Below the pieces are notes generated by a model. It saw only the letters and a program-made list of their open reading frames with translations, made no database searches and was not told the origin of the DNA. DNA of 64,000 bases from an uncultured Duodenibacillus sp. Its GTDB lineage: Bacteria > Pseudomonadota > Gammaproteobacteria > Burkholderiales > Burkholderiaceae_F. The position numbers and the translations under genes are program-made. Positions 54,605-63,373 of the stretch are shown piece by piece. Where the stretch lies: assembly GCA_944388865.1 (NCBI GenBank), contig CALXKM010000024.1, positions 1-64,000 of the forward strand, in the 5' to 3' direction. Each line of letters opens with the position of its first letter. The stretch's first letter is position 1.

Positions 54605-55250
54605 TATCAGCGCCTTTTGCCGCCTGCTCGTTTTTCTCGCGCATCGTCTTGATCAAGCCTTCAATGCCTGACTGATTGACAACGCTTGCAAACTGGGTGC
54701 GGTAGTTGTTGACAAGCCATATGCCTTCAACGTCCACATCAATGATGCGCCAGCTGCTGTCAACTTTCTTCAAGCGGTAGTTGATTCTCGTATCGGGCTT
54801 GCCGGGAGAAACGAGCAGCGTGCGAACCACCGCATCCGTTGCAGTGGGCTTGACTCGATTAGGAGCAAGCTTGACGGTCTGATCCTTGACAGTAGCCAAC
54901 GCTCCGGAGTACACCCGAATGAGCTGCTCGCGAAACAGATCCTGCAGCTGCTGACGCTGTTCGGGCGTCGCTTGACGCCATTTCGGACCCACGGCAGTGC
55001 GGGTCATGCGCAAAAAGTCCACGACGGGCATGACTTTTTCATCAACAAACTTGCGAACGCGCTGAGGATCAGCCGCCGCGAGCTCGCTGTCGCCGCGGAT
55101 TGCATCGAGAATATCGTTGCTGATGGCAAGCACCCACTGATCGGGATCACCCGTCGCATCCCCCACAGGCGCAGCAACAGCTGCAGACATGCCTTGAAAA
55201 ACCAAAACGCCGGCAACAGCGGCTTGCATCAAGTTACGGCGAGAAATCAT
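54591..55250 (-). CDS. mlaC: MlaC periplasmic phospholipid-binding protein
   Basis: 219 residues; signal peptide then ABC-type toluene tolerance Ttg2D fold (FVDEKVMPVVDFLRMTR, YRLKKVDSSWRIIDVDVEG, and NNYRTQFASVVNQSGIEGLI). Ferries lipid between MlaA at the outer membrane and MlaFEDB. The signal carries SRRNLMQ, a weak match to the Tat consensus. Confidence 0.94.
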   Translation of the reverse strand: MISRRNLMQAAVAGVLVFQGMSAAVAAPVGDATGDPDQWVLAISNDILDAIRGDSELAAADPQRVRKFVDEKVMPVVDFLRMTRTAVGPKWRQATPEQRQQLQDLFREQLIRVYSGALATVKDQTVKLAPNRVKPTATDAVVRTLLVSPGKPDTRINYRLKKVDSSWRIIDVDVEGIWLVNNYRTQFASVVNQSGIEGLIKTMREKNEQAAKGADNAGK

Positions 55251-55274
55251 TTTGCTTTCTCCAAAACCATATGT

Positions 55275-56066
55275 TTATTGCGCAGAAGTCTGCGGCACGG
55301 ACTCCCCGACGGGCGCATCGACTTCTTCATCCTCAAACTCGTCCTCAAGGAATTCCAATGGCGGATTTCCGTCATAAACGGCATTATTTCTAGCCGACAA
55401 ATAGGCTTCTCTCGCCATCAGATAAGGATCGACCGCCCCTTCCAGGAGATCTGTGGCCGGCAGCATCCGCTCCCTGTAGTCGAGCACTTTGAGCCCCCAC
55501 ATGCCCCATTCGACCCAATCATTGTCTGCATAGGTCATCGGCTCGCTGAAATAGCCAACAACCAGGCCCGCAGAATCCCTGAGCGTTGAGGGTCCGACGA
55601 AAGGAATCACAAAATACGGACCATTGCCGACGCCCCAAACAGCCAAGGTCTGTCCGAAATCTTCAGCTCTTTCGGGCTGATTGGCTGCCGTGCCTGCCAC
55701 ATCAAAAAGCCCGCCCACGCCAAGCGTGGAGTTGATCATCAGTCGAAACAGCGACACGAGCGCACCCTCGCCCTTGCCCTGCAGGGAATTGTTGAGAATA
55801 TTGGCCGGCTCACTGAGATTGACAAAAACGTTGCCGATGCTGTCGCGCATTGCTTCCGGCACTGCCCATTGATATCCCTTGGCAATCGGACGCAGCACAT
55901 ATGAGTCGATCTTCTGATTAAACGCAAAGCTTGAGCGGTTGAACTTTTCCCACGGATCCTTGGGGTCGCTCCCAGCTCCTTCCGGCACCTGTGCACACCC
56001 TGCAAGCAAAAGTGCAGCGGCAACACCTGCTGCAAGCGTCGTTGATATCCGGCGCATATTGATCAT
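55275..56066 (-). CDS. mlaA: MlaA (VacJ) outer membrane lipoprotein
   Basis: 263 residues. Lipoprotein signal LLLAGCAQ (Cys at about 24), then the MlaA domain with DPWEKFNRSSFAFN and FVNLSEPANILNNSLQG and GNGPYFVIPFVGPST. Removes mislocalised phospholipid from the outer leaflet. Start at 56066 chosen for GGAG nine bases ahead; an ATG at 56057 is possible. Confidence 0.94.
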   Translation of the reverse strand: MINMRRISTTLAAGVAAALLLAGCAQVPEGAGSDPKDPWEKFNRSSFAFNQKIDSYVLRPIAKGYQWAVPEAMRDSIGNVFVNLSEPANILNNSLQGKGEGALVSLFRLMINSTLGVGGLFDVAGTAANQPERAEDFGQTLAVWGVGNGPYFVIPFVGPSTLRDSAGLVVGYFSEPMTYADNDWVEWGMWGLKVLDYRERMLPATDLLEGAVDPYLMAREAYLSARNNAVYDGNPPLEFLEDEFEDEEVDAPVGESVPQTSAQ

Positions 56067-56137
56067 CTTGTTCTTCTCCACTCTGTGTATGTGCACCGGC
56101 AAACCCTGGCCGTCTGCACACTCTGCCACCGCTTACT

Positions 56138-56608
56138 CTATTCGCCTGCTCCCTTTTCAGCAAACTGATAGAGGAACTGGCTGATGAGATTTTCCAGCAC
56201 GAGCGCCGACTGCGTCATTTCAATACGGCTGCCTGCCTTAAGGTTTCCATCCTCTCCTCCCGGAGAAATACCGATGTACTGCTCGCCCAGCAGACCGGAT
56301 GTCAGGATTTTCGCCGAGCTGTCGACAGGAAACTTGTACTGCTCATCCAAATCCATCACCACCTTGGCTTGAAAGGTTTGCGGATCAAACCCGATTGATT
56401 TGACTCTGCCCACGACAACGCCCGCACTTTTAACGGGGGCACGAGCCTTGAGTCCGCCAATATCGTCAAAATTTGCCGAGACTTCGTATGTATGCGAATT
56501 AAAGCTGAAATTGCCCAGATTAGCCGCCTGCATGGAAACAAAAAGCAGCGCAACAAACCCCATCAGTACAAACAGTCCGACGAGAAATTCCAAAGTCTTG
56601 CGTTCCAT
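56138..56608 (-). CDS. mlaD: MlaD substrate-binding (MCE) subunit
   Basis: 156 residues: one N-terminal membrane anchor (VGLFVLMGFVALLFVSM) and a single MCE domain (SANFDDIGGLKARAPVKSAGVVVGRVKSIG). Hexameric ring on MlaE. Confidence 0.95.
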   Translation of the reverse strand: MERKTLEFLVGLFVLMGFVALLFVSMQAANLGNFSFNSHTYEVSANFDDIGGLKARAPVKSAGVVVGRVKSIGFDPQTFQAKVVMDLDEQYKFPVDSSAKILTSGLLGEQYIGISPGGEDGNLKAGSRIEMTQSALVLENLISQFLYQFAEKGAGE

Positions 56609-56629
56609 GATGTTTTTCTCTTTCTCGCG

Positions 56630-57424
56630 TTAAATTCCTGAAAACATAAATGCCGTCATGATGAAGTCAAGTCCCAGCACCATGAGCGAACTGATCACAA
56701 CGGTACGAGTAGTCGCCCTCGAGACGCCGTCGGGCGTCGGCCGAGCGCTGTAACCCTGAAACAAAGCAATCAGTCCCACAGCCACGCCGAAGACAATCGA
56801 CTTCACGACGCCGTTTAAGACATCCGTATAAAAGTCCACTCCGCCCTGCATCTGAGACCAGAACGCTCCGTTGTCCGTTCCGATGAGTCCCACGCCCACA
56901 ACCCAGGCACCGAGGATGCCCATCGTCGAAAAAATCATGGCCAGCACAGGCATGGAAATCATGACGCCGGCAAAGCGCGGAGCCATGATGCGACGCACGG
57001 GATCCACCCCCATCATTTCCATGGCGGCAAGCTGCTCTCCAGCACGCATTAAACCGATTTCGGCTGTAAGAGACGTTCCGGCGCGACCTGCAAACAAAAG
57101 CGCTGTCACCACCGGACCCAGCTCGCGCATCAAGGCAAGCGCCACCAGCACGCCTAAAGCCTGTTCGCTGCCGTAGCGAACCAAAATGTAATAACCCTGC
57201 AACCCCAGCACAAACCCCACAAAGAGGCCGGAAACGGAAATGATCACCAGCGAATAGTTGCCGATGAAGTGTACTTGCTGAACGATAAGAAAAAAGCGCG
57301 CAAAAGACGCCGGCAACTGTCTGAAGACAGCCAAAGAAAACAGCGTCAGTTGTCCGATTGCACGAATCTGGCGGATTGCGTAGCGGCCGATCCCAGAGAT
57401 AATGCCAAACAAAAAACCTCTCAT
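56630..57424 (-). CDS. mlaE: MlaE permease subunit
   Basis: 264 residues, about five membrane segments; family motifs ELGPVVTALLFAGRAGTSLTAEIGLM and EMMGVDPVRRIMAPR. Membrane part of the phospholipid transporter. Overlaps mlaF by 4 bases. Confidence 0.95.
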   Translation of the reverse strand: MRGFLFGIISGIGRYAIRQIRAIGQLTLFSLAVFRQLPASFARFFLIVQQVHFIGNYSLVIISVSGLFVGFVLGLQGYYILVRYGSEQALGVLVALALMRELGPVVTALLFAGRAGTSLTAEIGLMRAGEQLAAMEMMGVDPVRRIMAPRFAGVMISMPVLAMIFSTMGILGAWVVGVGLIGTDNGAFWSQMQGGVDFYTDVLNGVVKSIVFGVAVGLIALFQGYSARPTPDGVSRATTRTVVISSLMVLGLDFIMTAFMFSGI

Positions 57425-58230
57425 TTTGCGCGTACTCCGAATTCCTTTTCGATCGGCTCGGCAGGATAGTGAAACCGCACAGGGCCATCGGGCTGTGCAT
57501 CAAGAAACTGCCGCACATACGGATCAGTCGACGCCGAAAGCTCGGCCGGCGTCCCCTGCGCTGAAATGCGCCCCGCATTGACCATATAAACGTAGTCTGC
57601 AATGGCAAAGGTCTCTGCTACATCATGCGTAACAATGATGGCCGTGGCGCCTAGAGCATCATTGAGGTTGCGAATCAGCTTAGCCGTCACCCCCATCGAA
57701 ATGGGATCAAGCCCTGCAAAGGGTTCGTCATACATGATGAGATCCGGATCAAGCGCAATGGCTCGGGCAAGAGCCACACGACGGGCCATGCCGCCCGAAA
57801 TCGCGGAGGGCATAAGCCGCGCAGCCCCTCTGAGGCCGACAGCATCAAGCTTCATAAGCACCAAATCGCGAATCGTTTCCTCATCAAGATTGGTTTGCTC
57901 GCGCAACGGAAAAGCCACATTATCGAAAACAGACAGATCGGTAAAGAGAGCACCGAACTGAAACAGCATTCCCATGCGTCGACGAATGGCATAAAGCCTC
58001 TTGATGTCGGTCGTGTGAATCTCTTCGCCGTCAAAAACAATCCTTCCCTTCTGAGGCGTAATGAGCCCGCCGATAAGCTTCAGAAGCGTCGTCTTGCCCA
58101 TGCCCGAACCGCCCATAATGGCAACAACCTGACCGCGCCCGAATTTGAGCGTGACATCGTCAAGGATCACGCGGGCACCATAGCCAAACGTGACTGCCTG
58201 TATTTCAAGAAAAGCTTCGGACAACGACAT
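57421..58230 (-). CDS. mlaF: MlaF ATPase subunit
   Basis: 269 residues; Walker A GGSGMGKTT, signature ISGGMARRVALARA, Walker B LIMYDEPFAGLDP. Energises lipid movement with MlaE, D and B. First gene of the mla operon. Confidence 0.95.
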   Translation of the reverse strand: MSLSEAFLEIQAVTFGYGARVILDDVTLKFGRGQVVAIMGGSGMGKTTLLKLIGGLITPQKGRIVFDGEEIHTTDIKRLYAIRRRMGMLFQFGALFTDLSVFDNVAFPLREQTNLDEETIRDLVLMKLDAVGLRGAARLMPSAISGGMARRVALARAIALDPDLIMYDEPFAGLDPISMGVTAKLIRNLNDALGATAIIVTHDVAETFAIADYVYMVNAGRISAQGTPAELSASTDPYVRQFLDAQPDGPVRFHYPAEPIEKEFGVRAK

Positions 58231-58313
58231 ACAAAACGTTCAATCAGCAAACTGAATGATTGTTCAGAAAAGAAAAGCACCGGATATTATGGCACGCCCA
58301 GACGGTTGGCGCA

Positions 58314-58799
58314 TTAGACGAGTCCAGCATCAGGCGCAAAACGTACGCAGCGAGAAATCCCCAATGTCTTCAACCGTTCATCATCCGGCGCAATGATTCT
58401 GAAGCAGGCAGCAAGCTCCGCGGGACAATTTTCGGCTCGCCGTGTTTTGAGATTAATGTAATTCCACTCTGTAGCTGCCACGCAGCACAGCTTGCCTGCT
58501 CCGTTTTTCATGGCATACCTGCGCAGACTAGCGTGTCCGGCCAGACTCTGCACCCAGGTATAAACAGTTACAGTTTCTCCGAGCTTGCACGGGCGCAAAT
58601 ACTCTACCCAATGTTCGCGTGCGACCCACGCCCCTTCGCCCTCGTGAAAATACCGCTCGCTTGCCCAGCCGCTTTGTGCAGACGCCTCCCGGGCGCTTTG
58701 CTCCATCCAGCGCAGGTACACGCGGTTGTTGACGTGTTCGAGCTCGTCGATATCTTGCGCTTGCACAACAAATGTCTTGACGACGATCTCAGAGGCCAT
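58314..58799 (-). CDS. 4HBT-type acyl-CoA thioesterase
   Basis: 161-residue hot-dog protein, QDIDELEHVNNRVYLRWMEQSARE matching the DxxxHVNNxxY catalytic pattern, with Asp in AQDIDELEH. Hydrolyses acyl-CoA or acyl-ACP. An ApeL-like thioesterase is common in APE clusters, so this may serve the polyene pathway, though it lies 22 kb away. Overlaps the acyltransferase by 11 bases. Confidence 0.82.
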   Translation of the reverse strand: MASEIVVKTFVVQAQDIDELEHVNNRVYLRWMEQSAREASAQSGWASERYFHEGEGAWVAREHWVEYLRPCKLGETVTVYTWVQSLAGHASLRRYAMKNGAGKLCCVAATEWNYINLKTRRAENCPAELAACFRIIAPDDERLKTLGISRCVRFAPDAGLV

Positions 58800-59649
58800 T
58801 TTTTGATACTTCTCCGTTAATTTGGTTTTGTTCCGTCACAGGCTGAACGGCCGGCGTCCCGTGCACAGCATCGACTGCCGCCATAGGATCCGGCACTCCC
58901 ATATGGGCACACATTGTCGCACTCACTCGTCGACATAGTTCATGACGATTTTCACCATACATAGGCTCAAGAATCGTTGCTTGAACCCAAAAATCCTTCG
59001 TGTTGAGGATGCGCCAAACGCACTCAAAAAGTCCAATGCTACCGGTATAGGCTGCGTTTGTCGTGACCTCGCTGCCGCTGCGGTAACGCAAAACAATCGG
59101 CACGACCGGAGCGTGCATCTTGACCGCAGCCTCCATTAAATTGCCGTGCAAACGCAACAGTCCCGTACCGTCAGAAGTCGTTCCCTCGGGGAAAAGCAGC
59201 AGATTTCGTCCCTCTTTGAGCGCTCTCTGCATTTCACTGCCTACCCCAAGCAACGCTCTTTTGTTGCCTCTTTCAATAAAAACCGTGTCCACAGCACTTG
59301 CTATGCGACCGAACACAGGCCAGCGAGCAATTTCAGCTTTAGCTACAAATGAGGACGGCGCAATCGCATTAAGCACAAAAATATCGAGCACCGATACGTG
59401 ATTTGCGCACAAAAGCCTGCCCCCAACATCGGGCGTCAAGCCGCAATCCTGCGCCCGCTCGTCTTCGAGCTTGCCTTCAATCACCAGCTTCACACCAAGC
59501 CAGTCAACGAGCCTCCTTGCCCAGCGGCGAATTACTCGTCCTCGGGTCTGCTGCTTGGAAAAAGGCAGAACAAATGTGATGATGATCAGGCAGCAGATCA
59601 CATAGACAAAAATGGAGCTAAATCGCGCTGCGGCCACAAGCTTGTGCAT
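58789..59649 (-). CDS. 1-acylglycerol-3-phosphate acyltransferase (PlsC family)
   Basis: 286 residues; N-terminal membrane segment, HX4D in NHVSVLD, and FPEGTTSDG. Second acyltransfer in phospholipid synthesis, or another acceptor. The start overlaps the ruvX stop by one base (TGATG), and the downstream gene is a thioesterase. In this window there is a second, different PlsC-family protein in the polyene operon. Confidence 0.87.
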   Translation of the reverse strand: MHKLVAAARFSSIFVYVICCLIIITFVLPFSKQQTRGRVIRRWARRLVDWLGVKLVIEGKLEDERAQDCGLTPDVGGRLLCANHVSVLDIFVLNAIAPSSFVAKAEIARWPVFGRIASAVDTVFIERGNKRALLGVGSEMQRALKEGRNLLLFPEGTTSDGTGLLRLHGNLMEAAVKMHAPVVPIVLRYRSGSEVTTNAAYTGSIGLFECVWRILNTKDFWVQATILEPMYGENRHELCRRVSATMCAHMGVPDPMAAVDAVHGTPAVQPVTEQNQINGEVSKNGL

Positions 59650-60107
59650 CAGTCGCCTTCCTTTGTTGTTTTTTTGACTTCATTAGCCTCGATTTTTATG
59701 TCCTGAGCCAGACGGACAGGTTCGCCCTCATCAAACCACTGCTGCAAGATGACAGCTGCAGCCGCATCGTCAATGTTTCCACCGGCATCATCTTCAACAA
59801 CCACAGAAGAGTAGCGTTCGTCAACCACATGGACCGGAATGTTAAATCGTCCTTCGAGCTGCCGAGCAAAGCGCAAGGCACGGACTGTCAATTCATGCGC
59901 CGCGCCATCAGGGTGTCGCGGCAGTCCAACAACACAGACCTCTGGCTGCCATTCGGCAATGAGAGCCCCAACACCTGACCATTTTGCTTTATTGGTGCGC
60001 CCATCAAGGATGGCCAACGGGCGAGCCGATTTTGTCCATCCGTTTCCAAGGCTTGCGCCGATGCGCACGACACCGAAATCAAATCCGAGAACAATGCCTG
60101 AGGTCAT
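59649..60107 (-). CDS. ruvX: RuvX/YqgF family Holliday junction resolvase-like protein
   Basis: 152 residues, RNase H fold: LGFDFGVVRIG (first Asp), VDERYSSV, and DDAAAAVILQQW with further acidic residues. Linked to pre-16S rRNA 5' processing. The ATG at 60107 gives the usual start, the extension to 60212 overlaps the yqgE-like gene. Confidence 0.93.
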   Translation of the reverse strand: MTSGIVLGFDFGVVRIGASLGNGWTKSARPLAILDGRTNKAKWSGVGALIAEWQPEVCVVGLPRHPDGAAHELTVRALRFARQLEGRFNIPVHVVDERYSSVVVEDDAGGNIDDAAAAVILQQWFDEGEPVRLAQDIKIEANEVKKTTKEGD

Positions 60108-60150
60108 GTTTTTCCTTACCGGTCGCAGAAAAATTTCACTTGAGACCCAC

Positions 60151-60750
60151 TCACGCATGTCCTGCCAAATTTGTGGCAAAAGGACTGTCCGTCGACAAGA
60201 GCTTGGACTCATCGAGCCCGGCCAGCGTCAGCGCCGTACTGTAGCGAGTTTCAAGCGGCTCGTTGAAAATCACCCGCGCCATGGCATCGCTCTCGATCCA
60301 AGCCCCTTCGCGGATTTCTTCCTCAAGCTGCCCGGCAGACCAGGTAGCGCAGCCAATTGCCATGTAGTAGCGCTCCGGCCCCGTTCCCTCGGCAATGGCC
60401 CGCACAATATCCTGCGAAATTGACACTTCAATCTGCTGATCGCTGTAGATTGAAACATCCCAATTGCGATTTCCCAGCGGCTCATGCAGCACATAGCCAT
60501 GCGTACCATTCATCGGTCCACCCCAGCCGATAGGAGTAGCCGACGTCGCTTCGCTGGTCGGCAGCTTGAGCTGTTCGCAGACATCGCTCATCGTCAGACT
60601 GCCCGCGCGATTGACGACAAGCCCGATGGCCCCAACATGCGGGCTATGTTTAGGAATGAAAATCACGGTCTTTTTAAACCGCGGATCTTCCATGGTCGGC
60701 GATGCAATTAAAAACTTTCCGGTGTATTTGCCGGTCAGTTCGTTTTTCAT
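60151..60750 (-). CDS. YqgE/AlgH family protein (UPF0301)
   Basis: 199 residues, family motifs GKFLIASPTMEDPRFKKTVIFI, GAIGLVVNRAG, and GYAGWxxGQLEEEI-like CATWSAGQLEEEIREGAW. Function unknown. yqgE-ruvX is a conserved pair. Confidence 0.93.
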   Translation of the reverse strand: MKNELTGKYTGKFLIASPTMEDPRFKKTVIFIPKHSPHVGAIGLVVNRAGSLTMSDVCEQLKLPTSEATSATPIGWGGPMNGTHGYVLHEPLGNRNWDVSIYSDQQIEVSISQDIVRAIAEGTGPERYYMAIGCATWSAGQLEEEIREGAWIESDAMARVIFNEPLETRYSTALTLAGLDESKLLSTDSPFATNLAGHA

Positions 60751-60997
60751 ACCCTAGTCCTTGTTCGTGTCAGTGCGCATGCACTCTTTTTGCAATGCGC
60801 TTTGCCTTGATTTTAGATGTGCGGACGGCAAAAGATTTTTTCAAGCCGCTTCGATTTGTATCGTTGTCATAGTGTTCTCACCGAGAATTTTGTAATGCGC
60901 CGCAAAAAAATTCGCGCTACAGTTTCCGGCTCGAGTCCCCGCAGAATTTCTGCGCCGATGCTTCTGATTTTTTGTGCTGTCAATTCAGGAATCTGTC

Positions 60998-61492
60998 ATG
61001 GTCGAAAATGTTCTAGAAAAGCTTTGCGCCAAATTTGATGCAGGCGGCGCCCGCTACCGCGTCCTTCATCACCCGGCTGGCGACCGTTCCAGCGCCTCTG
61101 TATGTGAGGTACGTGGAACCGAACTTGGACAAGGAGCAAAAGCGCTCGTGTGCATGGCAAAAGGAGGCGGAGTTAAACAGTATGTGCTCGCCGTACTTCC
61201 CGCTGATCAGCAAGCCGATCTGAAAAAACTCGCCAAAGCCATAGGAGCCAACCGTGCCGGCCTTTGCAGCCCGCAGGAAGTCATGGATCTCACCGGCTGC
61301 GTACTCGGCGCTGTTCCTCCGGTTGCCTTTGATGACCGGCTTTTAAACGTAGCCGACCCCACACTCTTTACTCGTTATGAAGAAATTGCCTTTAACGCCG
61401 GCGCAAGAGACGTTTCAATCATCATCAACACCGACGATTTTCACCGCATCGTTGCCCCACGAGAAATCGATTTCCTAAAACAAGAAAACTGA
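60998..61492 (+). CDS. YbaK/EbsC family aminoacyl-tRNA deacylase
   Basis: 164 residues of the Cys-tRNA(Pro)/prolyl-tRNA editing fold: GAKALVCMAKGG (catalytic Lys), LSVEEV-like NRAGLCSPQEVMDLTGCVLGAVPPVAF. The ATG at 60998 has AGGA ahead. Probably edits mischarged tRNA. Confidence 0.83.
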   Translation: MVENVLEKLCAKFDAGGARYRVLHHPAGDRSSASVCEVRGTELGQGAKALVCMAKGGGVKQYVLAVLPADQQADLKKLAKAIGANRAGLCSPQEVMDLTGCVLGAVPPVAFDDRLLNVADPTLFTRYEEIAFNAGARDVSIIINTDDFHRIVAPREIDFLKQEN

Positions 61493-61542
61493 TTTTTTCT
61501 CCGCAATTTGCCTTTGTTCTTTAATCTTTTTTCTACTTTGTC

Positions 61543-61989
61543 ATGGAACACTTGGATTTTTCCTACGTTTTGAGCTCTACGCTTACACCAATTACCTTAA
61601 TTTCGGGCGTCGGCCTGCTGCTGATGACGATGTCTGCTCGCTATGCGCACACAACTGACCGGCTTCGCCAACTTCTCAAAGCACTGGAAATGACTGCCGA
61701 TCCCGGCAAACATCTGGGAGCCTCGATCAAACTCCTTTTCCAACGTGCCACTCTCCTGAGAAAGGCCATTTTGCTTGTTGTCCTCTCTGCTGCCTGCTCC
61801 GGTCTCTTGGTGTTGACCTGCACCGTGGAGGCGATGTTCGGCAATCAGCTTGAGACCCTCAAGCACCTTTTTTTGTTGTGCTCGGTTGGTTTGATCGTCG
61901 TCTCGACGTTTTACTTTGCACTTGAAGTCAACATTTCTCTGAAAGCTCTGGAAATTACACTTCCTCACGACGAGCAGACTAAAAATTAA
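61543..61989 (+). CDS. DUF2721-type membrane protein
   Basis: 148 residues, three membrane segments (about 13-30, 70-95, 105-130) with SARYAHTTDRLRQL loop typical of DUF2721. Function unknown. Confidence 0.7.
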   Translation: MEHLDFSYVLSSTLTPITLISGVGLLLMTMSARYAHTTDRLRQLLKALEMTADPGKHLGASIKLLFQRATLLRKAILLVVLSAACSGLLVLTCTVEAMFGNQLETLKHLFLLCSVGLIVVSTFYFALEVNISLKALEITLPHDEQTKN

Positions 61990-62001
61990 CCGCCAACCAA
62001 C

Positions 62002-62040
62002 GAAAAATCGCCCGTCCTGCAGAAACATCCGCGGACGGGC
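62002..62040 (-). terminator. Terminator of the Lys/Ala-rich gene
   Basis: Minus-strand GCCCGTCC / GGACGGGC (plus 62033-62040 and 62010-62017), followed by GATTTTTCG. It starts just behind the DUF2721 gene but the T run is on the minus side. Confidence 0.65.
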
Positions 62041-62079
62041 ACTGGCACAAGTCAACTTGCGCGCACTCAAAGCGCAGAC

Positions 62080-63225
62080 TTATTGCCGCTGCTTTTGAGC
62101 ATCCGTTTCGACAGATGCAGCCGTTGCCCCTTCAGCAGCTTCGGGAATCTGATTCGTCTGAAGCTTTGTTTTTCTGCCACGACGGACGGTTCCTGCCGGC
62201 TTTGCCGCCGCATCAGCCTTCTTGATTTTTGACTTTCGAATGGCCTTTTTTGGAGCTACTTTGGTCTTGGACTCAGAAGAAGCAGACCGACTTTCCTGCT
62301 CAATGCCTTGCGATTGAGCCAATGCCAGCACTGCTTTTTGCTCAACGGACTGCTGAGCCTTGTCAAGTGTTTGCGCAGTCGCCTCTTTCATTGCCCCCGG
62401 CTGCTCGCGAGAAGGCGTCTGAACACTTTCGGTAGCAATTACATTGTCGACCTGCCCGTCCGGCACTGAACTCTTCTTAGCAGATTCATTTTTCTTGACC
62501 GTTGTCTTTGCCGGCAACTTCTTTCTGAGCGATGGAGGAAGCTTGTCAGTTCTGGGCTTGCGCGGACGCAATGGCTTGTCAAGCATCTCCTGATGCGCCT
62601 TAGCATCCTCTTGAACAAGTAGAGCCACAAGCTTTTTCTTTACCTCCGGATGTTGGTCAAGGTACACATACAGACTGTCCCTTCTCGTCGCATAGCGCTT
62701 GACCTCCGGAAACTCTTCTTCAATCAGCGCGCAAACATCCCGTAGTTTGCGCCCCTTGAGAATATTCTCAGGAGTAGATCGGGCTGTGAGCCTGGTACGA
62801 CGCGTTGGCTCTCCCCAATCAAGCGTCCCGCGTGGAGGCTCCGGCATTTTGAGCTTCTTGACGCGGCTTGGAACCACCAAGCTTTTACGCGCACGCTCCT
62901 CGGAAGCTTCCTTGTTCTGCAACTCTCTCTTGTCGGCAACCTCGGCAGGGGCAGCATCAAGTATTGCCTTAGCAGAAGTTTTTCTAGATTTTCTTTTTAC
63001 AGTCTCTTTGGCAACGACTGGAGCCTTTGTTGTTGGCTCAGCTTTCGCTGCAGGCTTCACCACTCGCAGTTCTTCGCTGACTGCAGGCTTTTCTTGCACT
63101 GATTTCTCAGCCGTACGACGAACCGACTGATGCGTCGTCCACGGATAATCGAGCGCCTTACGGCTTTGCTTCATGCGCTTGGCCGAAAGCCACTCAAAAA
63201 AAGCCCTGATTTTCTGAAAAAACAT
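62080..63225 (-). CDS. Lys/Ala-rich protein of unknown function with a small conserved-looking core
   Basis: 381 residues. Not recognised. Three parts: a hydrophobic-basic start (MFFQKIRAFFEWLSAKR), a low-complexity Lys/Ala/Glu region, an ordered-looking part about residues 138-210 (RGTLDWGEPTRRTRLTAR, LRDVCALIEEEFPEVKRYATRR), and a long Lys/Ala/Gln tail of histone-like composition. The basic tail suggests nucleic-acid binding. The ATG at 63225 is chosen for CCGGAG 9 bases ahead; the frame upstream to 63420 overlaps the Toprim gene. It abuts the suspected mobile element. Confidence 0.6.
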   Translation of the reverse strand: MFFQKIRAFFEWLSAKRMKQSRKALDYPWTTHQSVRRTAEKSVQEKPAVSEELRVVKPAAKAEPTTKAPVVAKETVKRKSRKTSAKAILDAAPAEVADKRELQNKEASEERARKSLVVPSRVKKLKMPEPPRGTLDWGEPTRRTRLTARSTPENILKGRKLRDVCALIEEEFPEVKRYATRRDSLYVYLDQHPEVKKKLVALLVQEDAKAHQEMLDKPLRPRKPRTDKLPPSLRKKLPAKTTVKKNESAKKSSVPDGQVDNVIATESVQTPSREQPGAMKEATAQTLDKAQQSVEQKAVLALAQSQGIEQESRSASSESKTKVAPKKAIRKSKIKKADAAAKPAGTVRRGRKTKLQTNQIPEAAEGATAASVETDAQKQRQ

Positions 63226-63373
63226 CGGTTCACTCCGGCAGAAAAGACAACGAACACCTTCGCGTAAAACGGCGCAGAGGCGCTCGGAAAAGTGTACACC
63301 GACGATTTGATTCTTTGAGAAAATTGTCGCATTTGCACGTCGAAAACTTAATGCAATTTCATTTCCTCGTTTC

